From positions 1-64,000 of the forward strand of contig NZ_JAKVTW010000017.1 of assembly GCF_022489065.1 (NCBI RefSeq): 64,000 nt of DNA. The letters are read 5' to 3'. The translations under genes and the position numbers were made by a program. Shown piece after piece: positions 26,165-34,970 of the stretch (positions within the stretch are counted from its first letter, which is position 1; each line of letters starts with the position of its first letter). Origin of the DNA: Vreelandella neptunia (GTDB lineage: Bacteria > Pseudomonadota > Gammaproteobacteria > Pseudomonadales > Halomonadaceae). The notes under the pieces are model-generated. The model was not told the DNA's origin. It was given only the letters and a program-made list of their open reading frames with translations, and did no database searches.

Positions 26165-28508
26165 CGTAAGGCTCCTTGGTTGTCACTTTACTGCTCTCCC
26201 CGTTTTTGCCATTGCTGCTCTCTCCATGACGCAGCTTGAGCATGGCGATCACGCCAATCGCGGCAAGTGCCAGCACGAACATCTCGCCCAGGGTGTCCAA
26301 AGCGCGGTAATCAACCAAAATGACATTGACGATATTGCGACCAAAAGCCAGCGGCGCGCTGTTCTCAATCATATAAGTCGAAATCGGTTCAAACTGCTGA
26401 ATGCTCCACGAGGTCATAATCAACAAGCAGATCAAAATGCCCATCATCGCGGCGACGGAGCCATCACGAATACGTTCAAGACTTGTCGACAGATTCGAGA
26501 AACGTGGCAACCGGAACAGCACCAGCACTAGCAAAATCACCGTGAGGGTTTCCACCAGTAGCTGCGTTATGGCCAGGTCAGGGGCGCTGAAGAGAATAAA
26601 AATAAGCGCAATAGAGAAGCCCATCACCCCAACAGAGACAACGGCCCCAAGACGCGAGCGAGTCGTCGTGGCAAAAAGCGCCCCCATCGCCATGGTGCCC
26701 GCCACTACCACTTCGTGAAAACGAACATCCAGATCAAAAACGAATATGGGCGAATGACGTAACAAGATGGAATTACCAATCAGTGCTATGAGCGTAATTA
26801 GCATCACTAAGATGTAATTACGCATATAACCGTTTTGTAGTAGCCGCGTTTGCCACTCAGAGAACTGCACGATGCCGTTCATCATGCCTTCATATCCCGC
26901 CTCGGGGCCATGTCGCATTATTGGTGCCAACATCGAAAGTTTGGCGCGCACACTGTCCCAACGTTTGAATAACAAGAAACCAACACCCAGGCTGATGATC
27001 GACATAATCAAAGCGACATTAACGCCATACCAAAGCGATAGAGCAACGTCGATAGTCTCACCTGAAACAGACGTTGCAGCTGACGTTAACAGCGCATTAG
27101 CACCTAGCAAGGCAGGCATCAGGCCCAGCAGTAGCGACCCCACTGCCAGTAATGCAGGTCCTACTAACATGCTCAGCGGCGCTTCATGAGGCTCAAGCGG
27201 CGTATGATGCCGTTTGCCATAAAAGGGGCGTATCGCAATGATAAAGGCCACCGCAATCGTCAAAATAGAGGCGACAAAAGCGAACAGTACCAACAGCATG
27301 CGGAAGCTATCGGCACCTAATACTGATTCAAGCATCAGCTCCTTGCCGATAAAGCCAAACAGCGGCGGAACCCCTGCAAGCGAAAGAGCGGCTACTAGCG
27401 CAATAATAGCCGTTACCGGCATAAGCGAGCGCAGCCCGCCCATTTGAGTAACATCTTTGGTGCCGGTTTCATGGTCAAGAATACCGGCCACCATAAATAG
27501 CGCGCCCTTATACAGAGAGTGTGCAAGCAGAAAAGTGACAAAAGCGGTCATCGCATACTCAGTACCAATACCTAACAACATTGTCAGCGTGCCCAACGCC
27601 ATGATGGTCGAGTAAGCGAGCAGCTTTTTAATATTGGTGTGGTGAATTGCCAGGAACGCACCGGTCAGCATTGTTGTCGCCCCAACAACAGACAGAATGC
27701 CGACCCACATCACCGTGCCGCCAAGCTCGGGGTGTAAGCGAGCCAGTAGATAAATGCCCGCTTTCACCATCGTCGCGGAGTGCAGGTAGGCAGAAACCGG
27801 CGTAGGGGCAGCCATCGCGTTGGGCAGCCAGAAGTGAAACGGAAACTGAGCCGATTTGGTGAACGCCCCAAGCAGCAAACAGATCAGCATAGGTGTGTAG
27901 AGGGCGTGTTCACGCAGGTCGGCTTCCTGACTAAGGATCTCCGCCAAAGACCAGCTATCGCTCGCAATACCCAGCAAAATCAAACCAGCCATTAAGGCTA
28001 AGCCCCCGGCCACCGTGACGAACAGGCCCTGACGAGCAGACTTGCGAGCGTCTATGTCAGCGTGATTAAAGCCGATTAATAGATAAGAGGTAATGCTTGT
28101 CAGTTCCCAGAAGATGAACAGCGTAAAAAGCCCGTCTGCTAACACTAGCCCCAACATAGAAACCATGAAGGCAACTAAGGCAATATGAAAGCGGGCAATA
28201 TCGGGATGGCCTTTTAAATACCCACCCGCATATACCAACACACAGGCGCCCATGACGGTGATCAACAAGCCAAATAGAAGCGATAAACCATCAAGCAGAA
28301 AGGTAAGGCTGATACCCAGTGAAGGCACCCACTGCCACTCCAGCAGTAAGCTGCCGTTCTCAATGATTTCTGGGGCTTGCAGTAACAGCCAGGCCGCTAG
28401 TCCCGCTGGGAAAAGCGCCAGTACAAGGCTAGTGCGATGACCGAACCAGCGATGCAGTAGCGGTGACGATGCGGCCAGCAAAAACCCCATTAAAACGGCA
28501 AGTTGCAT
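26157..28508 (-). CDS. mnhA: Mrp/Mnh Na+/H+ antiporter subunit A
   Basis: Large ND5-like subunit of 783 aa that carries the main cation/proton path. It begins [16 protein letters not shown] and has [57 protein letters not shown] (conserved Lys and His) and [16 protein letters not shown]. The last 170 residues ([28 protein letters not shown]) are the DUF4040/MnhB-like part. The ORF extends upstream to 28712, but the ATG at 28508 has AGGAG ten bases before it; I take that start. Operon order A-B-C-D-E-F-G is complete. Confidence 0.95.
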   Translation of the reverse strand: MQLAVLMGFLLAASSPLLHRWFGHRTSLVLALFPAGLAAWLLLQAPEIIENGSLLLEWQWVPSLGISLTFLLDGLSLLFGLLITVMGACVLVYAGGYLKGHPDIARFHIALVAFMVSMLGLVLADGLFTLFIFWELTSITSYLLIGFNHADIDARKSARQGLFVTVAGGLALMAGLILLGIASDSWSLAEILSQEADLREHALYTPMLICLLLGAFTKSAQFPFHFWLPNAMAAPTPVSAYLHSATMVKAGIYLLARLHPELGGTVMWVGILSVVGATTMLTGAFLAIHHTNIKKLLAYSTIMALGTLTMLLGIGTEYAMTAFVTFLLAHSLYKGALFMVAGILDHETGTKDVTQMGGLRSLMPVTAIIALVAALSLAGVPPLFGFIGKELMLESVLGADSFRMLLVLFAFVASILTIAVAFIIAIRPFYGKRHHTPLEPHEAPLSMLVGPALLAVGSLLLGLMPALLGANALLTSAATSVSGETIDVALSLWYGVNVALIMSIISLGVGFLLFKRWDSVRAKLSMLAPIMRHGPEAGYEGMMNGIVQFSEWQTRLLQNGYMRNYILVMLITLIALIGNSILLRHSPIFVFDLDVRFHEVVVAGTMAMGALFATTTRSRLGAVVSVGVMGFSIALIFILFSAPDLAITQLLVETLTVILLVLVLFRLPRFSNLSTSLERIRDGSVAAMMGILICLLIMTSWSIQQFEPISTYMIENSAPLAFGRNIVNVILVDYRALDTLGEMFVLALAAIGVIAMLKLRHGESSNGKNGESSKVTTKEPYDG

Positions 28509-28641
28509 CTGGCGAAATCTCCTGAAAAATAAAAGGCTCACCCTGGAGGTTGAGGCGAATACCCAGGCATAATGCCCTGTCACTGGCATGCCAGCGTTGA
28601 AGTAGTGTGATTCTAAAGTTGTACACCTTATAACAGGTGGT

Positions 28642-28659
28642 TTTGACTGACCAGTCAAA
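28642..28659. promoter_or_regulatory. Inverted repeat overlapping the mrp operon -35 region
   Basis: TTTGACTG and CAGTCAAA flank AC. On the minus strand TTGACT, 17 bases and TGTTAT form a promoter pair upstream of mnhA (28508). The repeat covers the -35 box and could be a regulator site. The 234-bp gap 28509-28742 holds this and the hemH terminator, no gene. Confidence 0.5.
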
Positions 28660-28671
28660 CGCTTAAACGCA

Positions 28672-28707
28672 AACAGCCGCTGGCGATAAAATCCGTCGGC
28701 GGCTGTT
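28672..28707 (-). terminator. Terminator of hemH
   Basis: AACAGCCGC (28672-28680) and GCGGCTGTT (28699-28707) pair perfectly with an 18-base loop. On the minus strand TGTTTGCGTTT follows. It lies 36 bases past the hemH stop. Confidence 0.75.
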
Positions 28708-28742
28708 GTCAATAAATGACTATAGCAAATAGGTGTTACACG

Positions 28743-29822
28743 TTAAGCAATAGACAGCCACCCTGATAATTCATTGTTGATGACCCTTAACAGCGCGTCG
28801 ATATGGTCATCACGGTCATTGAGGCAAGGGATATAGCTGAACGTTTCGCCGCCCGCTTCCATAAAGCTATCGCGAATCTCCTCTTCGATCTCCTCCAGTG
28901 TTTCAACACAGTCGGATGAGAACGCTGGCGACATAATCGCAATATGTTTATGACCCTGCTTAGCAAGCTCAGCAACATGCTTAACTGTTTGAGGGCCAAC
29001 CCACTTTTCGGGACCAAACTGCGACTGAAAAGCAGTATCCACGTCCTCTTTACTAAAGCCAAGCTTCTCACGGAGCAAGCGCGTGGTTTTCTGGCACTGG
29101 CAGTGATAAGGATCACCCTCCATCAAGTAGCGCTCAGGCACACCATGGTAGCTAGCAACAAGCTTGGTGGGTCGCGTCGAGAGACTGTCGTAGGCTTCTT
29201 GTACCGAGTTGGCCAACGCCTGAATATAGGCAGGATGATCGAAGTACGCAGGCACCGTACGGATATAAGGTTGCCACTTCATTTTCATCAAGGTACGAAA
29301 TGCTTCGTCGTTAGCCGTTGCTGTTGTGGGAGAGCCATACTGAGGGTATAACGGAAAAAAGACGATCCTCTCACAGCCCTTCTCCTTCAACCGGGTCAGG
29401 ACACTTTTAGTGGAAGGATTGCCATAGCGCATGCAGAAATCGACTTCGACATCGTCACCATAGAGTGCTTTTAGACGCGCCGTCATTTTTTCAGTTTGAG
29501 CTCGGGTCGTCGTCAGTAGCGGGCTTTCGTTTTTCTCATTATTCCAGATACTGCGGTATGCCTTACCCGACGAAAACGGTCGCTTCGTCAAAATAATCAG
29601 CTGTAGCAGTGGTTGCCATTTCCAGCCGGCATAGTCGACCACACGCTTATCAGAAAGAAACTCATTAAGGTAACGACGCATTGACCAGTAGTCGGTGGCA
29701 TCCGGGGTTCCTAGATTCGCTAATACAACGCCCACTTTGGCACGCGGCACCGGCGGATGATCGCTGGGTGCATGGGCCAAGCGTCCTGCGCCCGGCTGAT
29801 CCTTGACGACACTTTCAGTCAT
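28743..29822 (-). CDS. hemH: Ferrochelatase HemH
   Basis: Enzyme of 359 aa that inserts iron into protoporphyrin IX, the last step of heme synthesis. The family motif VGVVLANLGTPDA and the active His in SYHGVPERYLMEGDPYHCQCQ are visible; SPAFSSDCVETLEEIEEEIR closes the catalytic site. The first 28 residues (a Pro/Ser-rich extension) are unusual in length. The gene is divergent from the Fe-S photolyase at 29937, so they share a 114-bp intergenic region. Confidence 0.95.
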   Translation of the reverse strand: MTESVVKDQPGAGRLAHAPSDHPPVPRAKVGVVLANLGTPDATDYWSMRRYLNEFLSDKRVVDYAGWKWQPLLQLIILTKRPFSSGKAYRSIWNNEKNESPLLTTTRAQTEKMTARLKALYGDDVEVDFCMRYGNPSTKSVLTRLKEKGCERIVFFPLYPQYGSPTTATANDEAFRTLMKMKWQPYIRTVPAYFDHPAYIQALANSVQEAYDSLSTRPTKLVASYHGVPERYLMEGDPYHCQCQKTTRLLREKLGFSKEDVDTAFQSQFGPEKWVGPQTVKHVAELAKQGHKHIAIMSPAFSSDCVETLEEIEEEIRDSFMEAGGETFSYIPCLNDRDDHIDALLRVINNELSGWLSIA

Positions 29823-29894
29823 TACATCTTCTCCCTAAAAAAACCTGAATTACTTACATAAATATTATCACTTTTCGGCAAAGTAGCGGCATAA

Positions 29895-29924
29895 AGTTAT
29901 ACTATTGGTATCATTTGTATAACT
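29895..29924. promoter_or_regulatory. Inverted repeat in the hemH/photolyase divergent promoter
   Basis: AGTTATAC (29895-29902) and GTATAACT (29917-29924) pair perfectly, with a 14-base spacer, 12 bases before the photolyase ATG. Could be a regulator site for either or both divergent genes. Confidence 0.55.
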
Positions 29925-29936
29925 ACAGGCCAACTC

Positions 29937-31697
29937 ATGTCCAAGCCTTTGCTTTTGGTACTTGGTGACCAGTTATCACTTTCGCTAACGACGCTACAGG
30001 ACGCACCTGACAATGCCGTCGTCGTCATGTGTGAAGTCGCTGAAGAAGCGCGCTATGTGCCCCACCATATACACAAAATCGGCCTCTTTTTGGCGGCCAT
30101 GCGTCACTTTTCCCAGGCACTGCGCAAAAAAGGCTTCCACGTTCACTACAGCGCTTTAGATGACGCCGACAATACCCACTCCCTTATCTCTGAAGCCGAA
30201 CGCATTGCCGAGCAGTGCGGCTGCGATGAGATACACGTTGCCCGACCTGGCGAGTGGCGACTTTGGGAGGCGATGCAGCAGCGTGAAAATGCAACGATTC
30301 CCTGGCGACTGCTTGAAGATGATCGCTTCTTCACCACCCCCGATGATTTCGCCAACTGGGCCAAAGGCCGCAAACAGCTGCGCCTTGAGTACTTTTATCG
30401 GGAGCAGCGCAAGCGCACTGGACTCCTGATGGAGGGCGATGAGCCCGCTGGCGGCAAGTGGAATTTCGACCATGACAATCGACAGCCTATCAAGGCAGCG
30501 CTCGAGTTCCCTGAGCTACCACAACATCACCAAGATGAGGTTACCAAGGGTGCCCTGGCAGATGCCGAATGCCACTTTAGTGATCATATGGGCACACTGG
30601 CGAACTTTAACCTTCCAGTAACCCGAAAGCAGGCATTGGTGGATCTTAAACACTTCATGCAGCATGGCTTGGCCCAATTTGGCCGCTATCAAGATGCGAT
30701 CAGCGATTCCGCGCCCTATCTGTACCACTCCCGGCTTTCAGCGGCGATGAACATTGGCTTGCTATCGCCCCATGAGGTTTGTGAAGCCGCGGAGCAGTGC
30801 TATCACGAAGGTGATGCCCCGATTAATGCAGTTGAAGGGTTTATCCGTCAAATCCTCGGCTGGCGCGAGTACGTGCGTGGGCTCTACTGGACAAAGATGC
30901 CCCGCTACAAAAGTGCCAACCAACTCGGTTTTACGCGCGAACTGCCTGCCTTTTATTGGGACGCTGATACCGATATGCGCTGCCTAAATCGCGCCGTCCA
31001 AATGACGATCGACAACAGCTACGCCCACCATATTCAACGGCTGATGGTCACGGGCAATTTTGCCCTACTGTGCGGGGTTAAGCCCGAGGCGCTGTGCGAC
31101 TGGTACCTGGGGGTTTACGCGGATGCCAGCGAGTGGGTAGAGCTGCCCAACACGCTGGGTATGGTACTCCATGCAGACGGTGGTTTAATGGGTTCGAAAC
31201 CCTACTGTGCCTCGGGTAAATATATCGACAAAATGTCCGACCACTGCCAGCACTGCCGCTACACCCCCAAACAGATCACAGGGCCTAACGCCTGCCCTTT
31301 CAACAGCCTTTACTGGCACTTTCTTGAAAACAACGCCGAGCAATTGAACAAGAACCCACGCATGAAGCTGATATACGGCTCGCTTAGCCGGATGTCTGAT
31401 GAGAAGCGCGAAGCAATACGCCAACAGGCTGAAAGCTTCTTGGCTCAACTGGAAGTGTCTCCAGGCTACGGGCAAACCTGTCACACCGCAGGCTATGTCA
31501 CCCCCCAAGCGATACCAATGCGATCAGTACAAACCAGGAGTCATAATGAGCCGCTATGCACCGCTATACGTTGCACCGCCGGTCACCCTATTTCACGACG
31601 GCCACTGCCCCTTCTGCCAACAGGAAGTCGCTTGGCTGGAGAAACATCGCTATCGGAAACATATTGCACTAGTGGATATTCAGGCTACGGACTTTAA
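29937..31697 (+). CDS. Fe-S cluster (6-4) photolyase/cryptochrome (PhrB/CryB type), 3' end doubtful
   Basis: Light-driven DNA repair flavoprotein of the prokaryotic Fe-S class, 586 aa as read. It starts MSKPLLLVLGDQLSLSLTTL. The four cluster ligands C349, C437, C440 and C453 fit those of Agrobacterium PhrB (C350/C438/C441/C454) with an offset of one. FAD-binding stretches DSAPYLYHSRLSAAMNIGLL, INAVEGFIRQILGWREYVRG and NSYAHHIQRLMVTGNFALL are present. Family members end near residue 510; the remaining residues (from about VTPQAIPMRS) are out of family and run 152 bases into the next gene. A C6 run at 31501-31506 is the likely point of frameshift: with one more C the protein would end at TAA 31544-31546. 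Confidence in the family is high, in the C-terminus low. Confidence 0.9.
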   Translation: MSKPLLLVLGDQLSLSLTTLQDAPDNAVVVMCEVAEEARYVPHHIHKIGLFLAAMRHFSQALRKKGFHVHYSALDDADNTHSLISEAERIAEQCGCDEIHVARPGEWRLWEAMQQRENATIPWRLLEDDRFFTTPDDFANWAKGRKQLRLEYFYREQRKRTGLLMEGDEPAGGKWNFDHDNRQPIKAALEFPELPQHHQDEVTKGALADAECHFSDHMGTLANFNLPVTRKQALVDLKHFMQHGLAQFGRYQDAISDSAPYLYHSRLSAAMNIGLLSPHEVCEAAEQCYHEGDAPINAVEGFIRQILGWREYVRGLYWTKMPRYKSANQLGFTRELPAFYWDADTDMRCLNRAVQMTIDNSYAHHIQRLMVTGNFALLCGVKPEALCDWYLGVYADASEWVELPNTLGMVLHADGGLMGSKPYCASGKYIDKMSDHCQHCRYTPKQITGPNACPFNSLYWHFLENNAEQLNKNPRMKLIYGSLSRMSDEKREAIRQQAESFLAQLEVSPGYGQTCHTAGYVTPQAIPMRSVQTRSHNEPLCTAIRCTAGHPISRRPLPLLPTGSRLAGETSLSETYCTSGYSGYGL

Positions 31698-31956
31698 CGC
31701 CAAGGAGCATGGCAAAACATTTAGCGCCATGATGGGGCAATTGCATCTGCGCGATAGCCAAGGGAAGTGGTACATCGGTATGGATGCCAGCCGTGCCCTC
31801 TATGCAGTGTTGGGCTATCGGCGGCTGGTAGGGCTTTCGTGCTTACCGGGTTTATACGGCGCAATGAACGCCGGTTACCGTTTTTTTGCCCGTCGCCGAA
31901 TTAGGCTTGGGCGGTGGTGGGAAAAGCGCAAGATTAAACGTCAGGGGCGAGAGTAG
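31546..31956 (+). CDS. Thiol-disulfide oxidoreductase DCC-family protein
   Basis: Protein of 136 aa of the DUF393/DCC family. After the start MSRYAPLYVAPPVTLFHDGH come CPFC (a CxxC redox motif, residues 21-24), QEVAWLEKHRYRKHIALVDIQ, and a hydrophobic tail ending in Arg/Lys (RFFARRRIRLGRWWEKRK). CAGGAG sits before the ATG, and TAATG at 31544-31548 would couple it to a shorter photolyase. Position behind the photolyase suggests a helper role; that is an inference. Confidence 0.88.
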   Translation: MSRYAPLYVAPPVTLFHDGHCPFCQQEVAWLEKHRYRKHIALVDIQATDFNAKEHGKTFSAMMGQLHLRDSQGKWYIGMDASRALYAVLGYRRLVGLSCLPGLYGAMNAGYRFFARRRIRLGRWWEKRKIKRQGRE

Positions 31957-31958
31957 TG

Positions 31959-32261
31959 TTAAAAGACAAGCGGCATACGCGATGTAAGCGGCTCACTGTA
32001 GTGCGCATCGCGGCCAATCACTTCATCGTGGGGCACGTGCTGAACTAAGTAAGCACGGTGAATTCCGGCCCGCTTGAGTTCCATATAGGCATCATCTAGC
32101 GAGCGAAATAGCATCGGCTTGGCGCGCTGTGTCAACATATGTCGCTCGCCCTCAACGTCTTCCAGTTCAACCTGATAAAAGCGGCTGCCCGAATGGGTAA
32201 TCACGCGTATTTCAAAGTTATCGTGACTGGCAACAAACTGCTTAAGATCCTTCAGTTCCAT
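31959..32261 (-). CDS. DUF6482-like hypothetical protein
   Basis: Soluble protein of 100 aa: MELKDLKQFVASHDNFEIRV at the start, then IHRAYLVQHVPHDEVIGRDA. The family resembles DUF6482 proteins of pseudomonads and halomonads, function unknown. It is convergent with the DCC gene, with the stops two bases apart. GGAGG lies before the ATG. Confidence 0.72.
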   Translation of the reverse strand: MELKDLKQFVASHDNFEIRVITHSGSRFYQVELEDVEGERHMLTQRAKPMLFRSLDDAYMELKRAGIHRAYLVQHVPHDEVIGRDAHYSEPLTSRMPLVF

Positions 32262-32446
32262 GGTTCCCTCCTATTATTTGGCTATATCGACAGGTATGTC
32301 ATCAAGGCACAGCATGCCTGCACCCGATGACACTTCTGTTGCCTCATTATTGCAATGTAATGACAACAAGCAATAACCCGACATTAATAGCTAGGAGGTC
32401 AATAGTGCAAGAAAATTCCTGACCGGAAGGTCAACTTAACAATTGA

Positions 32447-32740
32447 TTATTGATATTCAGAGGGGTCGATGGCTTTACCAAGCGAATTACGGTCAATCCA
32501 GTTTCCGCCTTTGGTCTCTTTATAGCGAAACACGACGTTGTCTCCCACTTTTACCGGTAGCTCTCCATCTTCAGTTTGATAACTATACTTCTCGCCCGCG
32601 ACCACCAAATGGTAGCGATAAAGGTCTGGCATACCCAGCCACTCCTTGAAAGGGCCTTCGCGCTCTATCGCCTCTAGCTCGCCGCGACCTTCTAACTTAG
32701 GAAGACGCTGCCGGTTACCGCGCCGAAATCCACCTGCCAT
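32447..32740 (-). CDS. Conserved hypothetical protein (small, basic N-terminus)
   Basis: Not recognised. 97 aa, soluble: a basic start (MAGGFRRGNRQRLPKLEGRG) then YRYHLVVAGEKYSYQTEDG, PVKVGDNVVFRYKETKGGNW, reading like a small beta-barrel with a mixed-charge tail. Coding support comes from codon use consistent with its neighbours and from CGGGAGCAGCAAATG at the start. It stands alone between DUF6482 and dnaB; the gap 32262-32446 (185 bp) holds no gene. Confidence 0.6.
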   Translation of the reverse strand: MAGGFRRGNRQRLPKLEGRGELEAIEREGPFKEWLGMPDLYRYHLVVAGEKYSYQTEDGELPVKVGDNVVFRYKETKGGNWIDRNSLGKAIDPSEYQ

Positions 32741-32861
32741 TTGCTGCTCCCGTTTTTACATATCGTGGGTGAGGCATTATACGAGCTCGCCCCTCATCCT
32801 CAAGTGACTTATCACTAACCTGTCATTAACAGCCTGTCATCAAGAATCTGTCATAAAAGGC

Positions 32862-34250
32862 TTAGTCGCCGAAGGCTTGGCCGTAACTATCGGGGGCCAG
32901 ATCCTCAAAGCGAGTATATTTGCCAATAAACGCCATGTGAACGGTGCCGATAGGCCCGTTACGCTGTTTACCGATAATTAACTCGGCAATACCCTGATTG
33001 TCGGGGTTATCTGGATTATAGACTTCATCGCGATAAACGAAGGCAATAACGTCCGCATCCTGCTCAATCGCTCCAGACTCCCTCAAATCCGACATAACCG
33101 GACGTTTATTGGGGCGCTGCTCCAATGAGCGGTTCAACTGTGAGAGCGCAACCACCGGGCAGTTAAACTCTTTTGCCAAGCCCTTCAAGGAGCGTGAAAT
33201 TTCAGAAATCTCACCGGTACGGTTTTCATTGAAGCCGGGGATCTGCATTAACTGAAGATAATCGATCATGACCAGCGCGATATTGCCGTGTTCACGCACC
33301 ACACGGCGCAGCCGTGAGCGCATCTCGTTAGGCGATAATGCGGCAGTGTCGTCAATAAACAGCTGCTTATCTTTGAGCAGATTAACCGCGGAGGTTAAGC
33401 GCGGCCAATCCTCATCTTCCAGTTGACCGGTACGCACGCGGGTTTGATCGATCCTGCCCAGCGAGGACAGCATCCTCAGCATTAGCGATTCCGCGGGCAT
33501 CTCCATGGAGAACACCATGACCGGCTTGTCGCTGGAAATAACTGCATGCTCAACCAGATTCATGGCGAAAGTGGTTTTACCCATTGAGGGGCGTCCTGCA
33601 ATCACCACCATATCCGAAGGCTGCAAACCGGTGGTCATTTCATCCAGATCACGGAAACCGGTGGAAAGCCCGGTCATCTCACCTTTAAGGTTAAACAGTT
33701 CGTCAATGCGATCAACGGCCTTGGTCAGCAGATCACTCATACCGATGGGGCCACCGGTTTTAGGACGCTCTTCGGCGATCTGAAACACTAATCTTTCCGC
33801 TTCATTGAGCAATTCATCCGCCGGGCGCCCCTGCGGTGAAAAAGCGCTATCAGCGATTTGGTTAGCGGCCCGGATCAACTTACGCAGCGTTGCCCGTTCA
33901 CGCACGATATCGGCGTAAGCGCGAATATTACTAGCAGAGGGCGTGTTACGGGCAAGCTCAGCCAAAAAGCCCAGCCCACCGACCGTGTCCAACTGATCAC
34001 GCGCTTCCAGCGCCTCAGATAGTGTTACCACATCCAATGGCTGACCGGACTCAGCCAGATGAATCATCACGTTGAACACTAAACGGTGCTCATAGCGGTA
34101 GAAATCATCAGCCACCAAACGCTCGGAGACGTTATCCCAAGCTTGGTTGTCAAGCATTAGCCCGCCTAGTACCGACTGCTCCGCCTCCAGAGAGTGCGGC
34201 GGCAGCTTTAGCGCTGCCGTTTCTTTATCAGCAGAAGGCTGGTCCTGCAT
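32862..34250 (-). CDS. dnaB: Replicative DNA helicase DnaB
   Basis: Hexameric 5'-3' helicase of 462 aa at the replication fork. N-terminal domain starts LPPHSLEAEQSVLGGLML; the RecA-like domain has Walker A GRPSMGKTT, VFSMEMPAESLMLRMLSS, DDTAALSPNEMRSRLRR, IDYLQLM and SDLRESGAIEQDADVIAFVYRD. No intein. The ORF is open to 34283; I chose the ATG at 34250 (MQDQPSADK), preceded by AAAGGAG. It is on the same strand as the rpsF-rplI group downstream of it. Confidence 0.97.
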   Translation of the reverse strand: MQDQPSADKETAALKLPPHSLEAEQSVLGGLMLDNQAWDNVSERLVADDFYRYEHRLVFNVMIHLAESGQPLDVVTLSEALEARDQLDTVGGLGFLAELARNTPSASNIRAYADIVRERATLRKLIRAANQIADSAFSPQGRPADELLNEAERLVFQIAEERPKTGGPIGMSDLLTKAVDRIDELFNLKGEMTGLSTGFRDLDEMTTGLQPSDMVVIAGRPSMGKTTFAMNLVEHAVISSDKPVMVFSMEMPAESLMLRMLSSLGRIDQTRVRTGQLEDEDWPRLTSAVNLLKDKQLFIDDTAALSPNEMRSRLRRVVREHGNIALVMIDYLQLMQIPGFNENRTGEISEISRSLKGLAKEFNCPVVALSQLNRSLEQRPNKRPVMSDLRESGAIEQDADVIAFVYRDEVYNPDNPDNQGIAELIIGKQRNGPIGTVHMAFIGKYTRFEDLAPDSYGQAFGD

Positions 34251-34436
34251 AGCGAACTCCTTTAAACACATCAGTGTAGCCAATGAAGAGAGGTATCTTA
34301 GCCGCAGCGAGGGCGAACGACCACCGACATCACAACCAACCTAGACACTGTCCAAAAAACGCAAAACTTAATCGTTCAGGCGGGTTTATGACAATATCCA
34401 GTAAGACCACCGAAAAATACAGGCACCAGAAATAAC

Positions 34437-34464
34437 AAAAGGCGCGGGGGTTCCCGCGCCTTTT
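34437..34464 (-). terminator. Terminator of the rpsF-rplI operon
   Basis: AAAAGGCGCGGG and CCCGCGCCTTTT form a perfect 12-bp stem around GGTT. On the minus strand TTTTGTTATTT follows. It lies 45 bases past the rplI stop; the rest of the gap to dnaB (34465-34508 and 34251-34436) holds nothing else clear. Confidence 0.9.
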
Positions 34465-34508
34465 GAGGCGTACGTGCTAGTACAGTGAGCGTCTAAGTAA
34501 TTACTTAG

Positions 34509-34955
34509 TTACTCTGCCACTACCACTACGCGTACAACCGCATCCACTTCAGCGTGCAAGTGAATAGCGATGTCGTATTCGCCGGTTTGGCGAATCGGAC
34601 CTGTCGGCATACGAACTTCGCTCTTGGCAACATCGATGCCAGCAGAGGAAATTGCGTCAGCTAGGTCACGCGGACCAATAGAACCAAACAGCTTGCCTTC
34701 GTCGCCTGCTTTGGAAACCAAAGACAGTTCGATGTCGTTCAACTGCTCAGCGCGCGCTTCGGCTTCTGCCTTACGCTCAGCCGCTTGGGCTTCAAGCTCA
34801 GCTCGCTGCGCTTCAAACGCTTCGATGTTGTCTTTGGTGGCCGGTACGGCTAAACCGTAAGGCACCAAATAGTTACGACCATAACCAGGCTTCACAGTGA
34901 CCTTGTCACCCAGGCCGCCCAGCTTACCAATGTTGTCGAGCAGAATGACTTCCAT
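34509..34955 (-). CDS. rplI: 50S ribosomal protein L9
   Basis: Ribosomal protein of 148 aa: [39 protein letters not shown], the long connecting helix and a C-terminal RNA-binding domain ([19 protein letters not shown]). Normal length. It follows the DUF2232 gene in the conserved order rpsF-rpsR-(membrane protein)-rplI. Confidence 0.98.
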   Translation of the reverse strand: MEVILLDNIGKLGGLGDKVTVKPGYGRNYLVPYGLAVPATKDNIEAFEAQRAELEAQAAERKAEAEARAEQLNDIELSLVSKAGDEGKLFGSIGPRDLADAISSAGIDVAKSEVRMPTGPIRQTGEYDIAIHLHAEVDAVVRVVVVAE

Positions 34956-34970
34956 CTCGTAAACCTCTTG

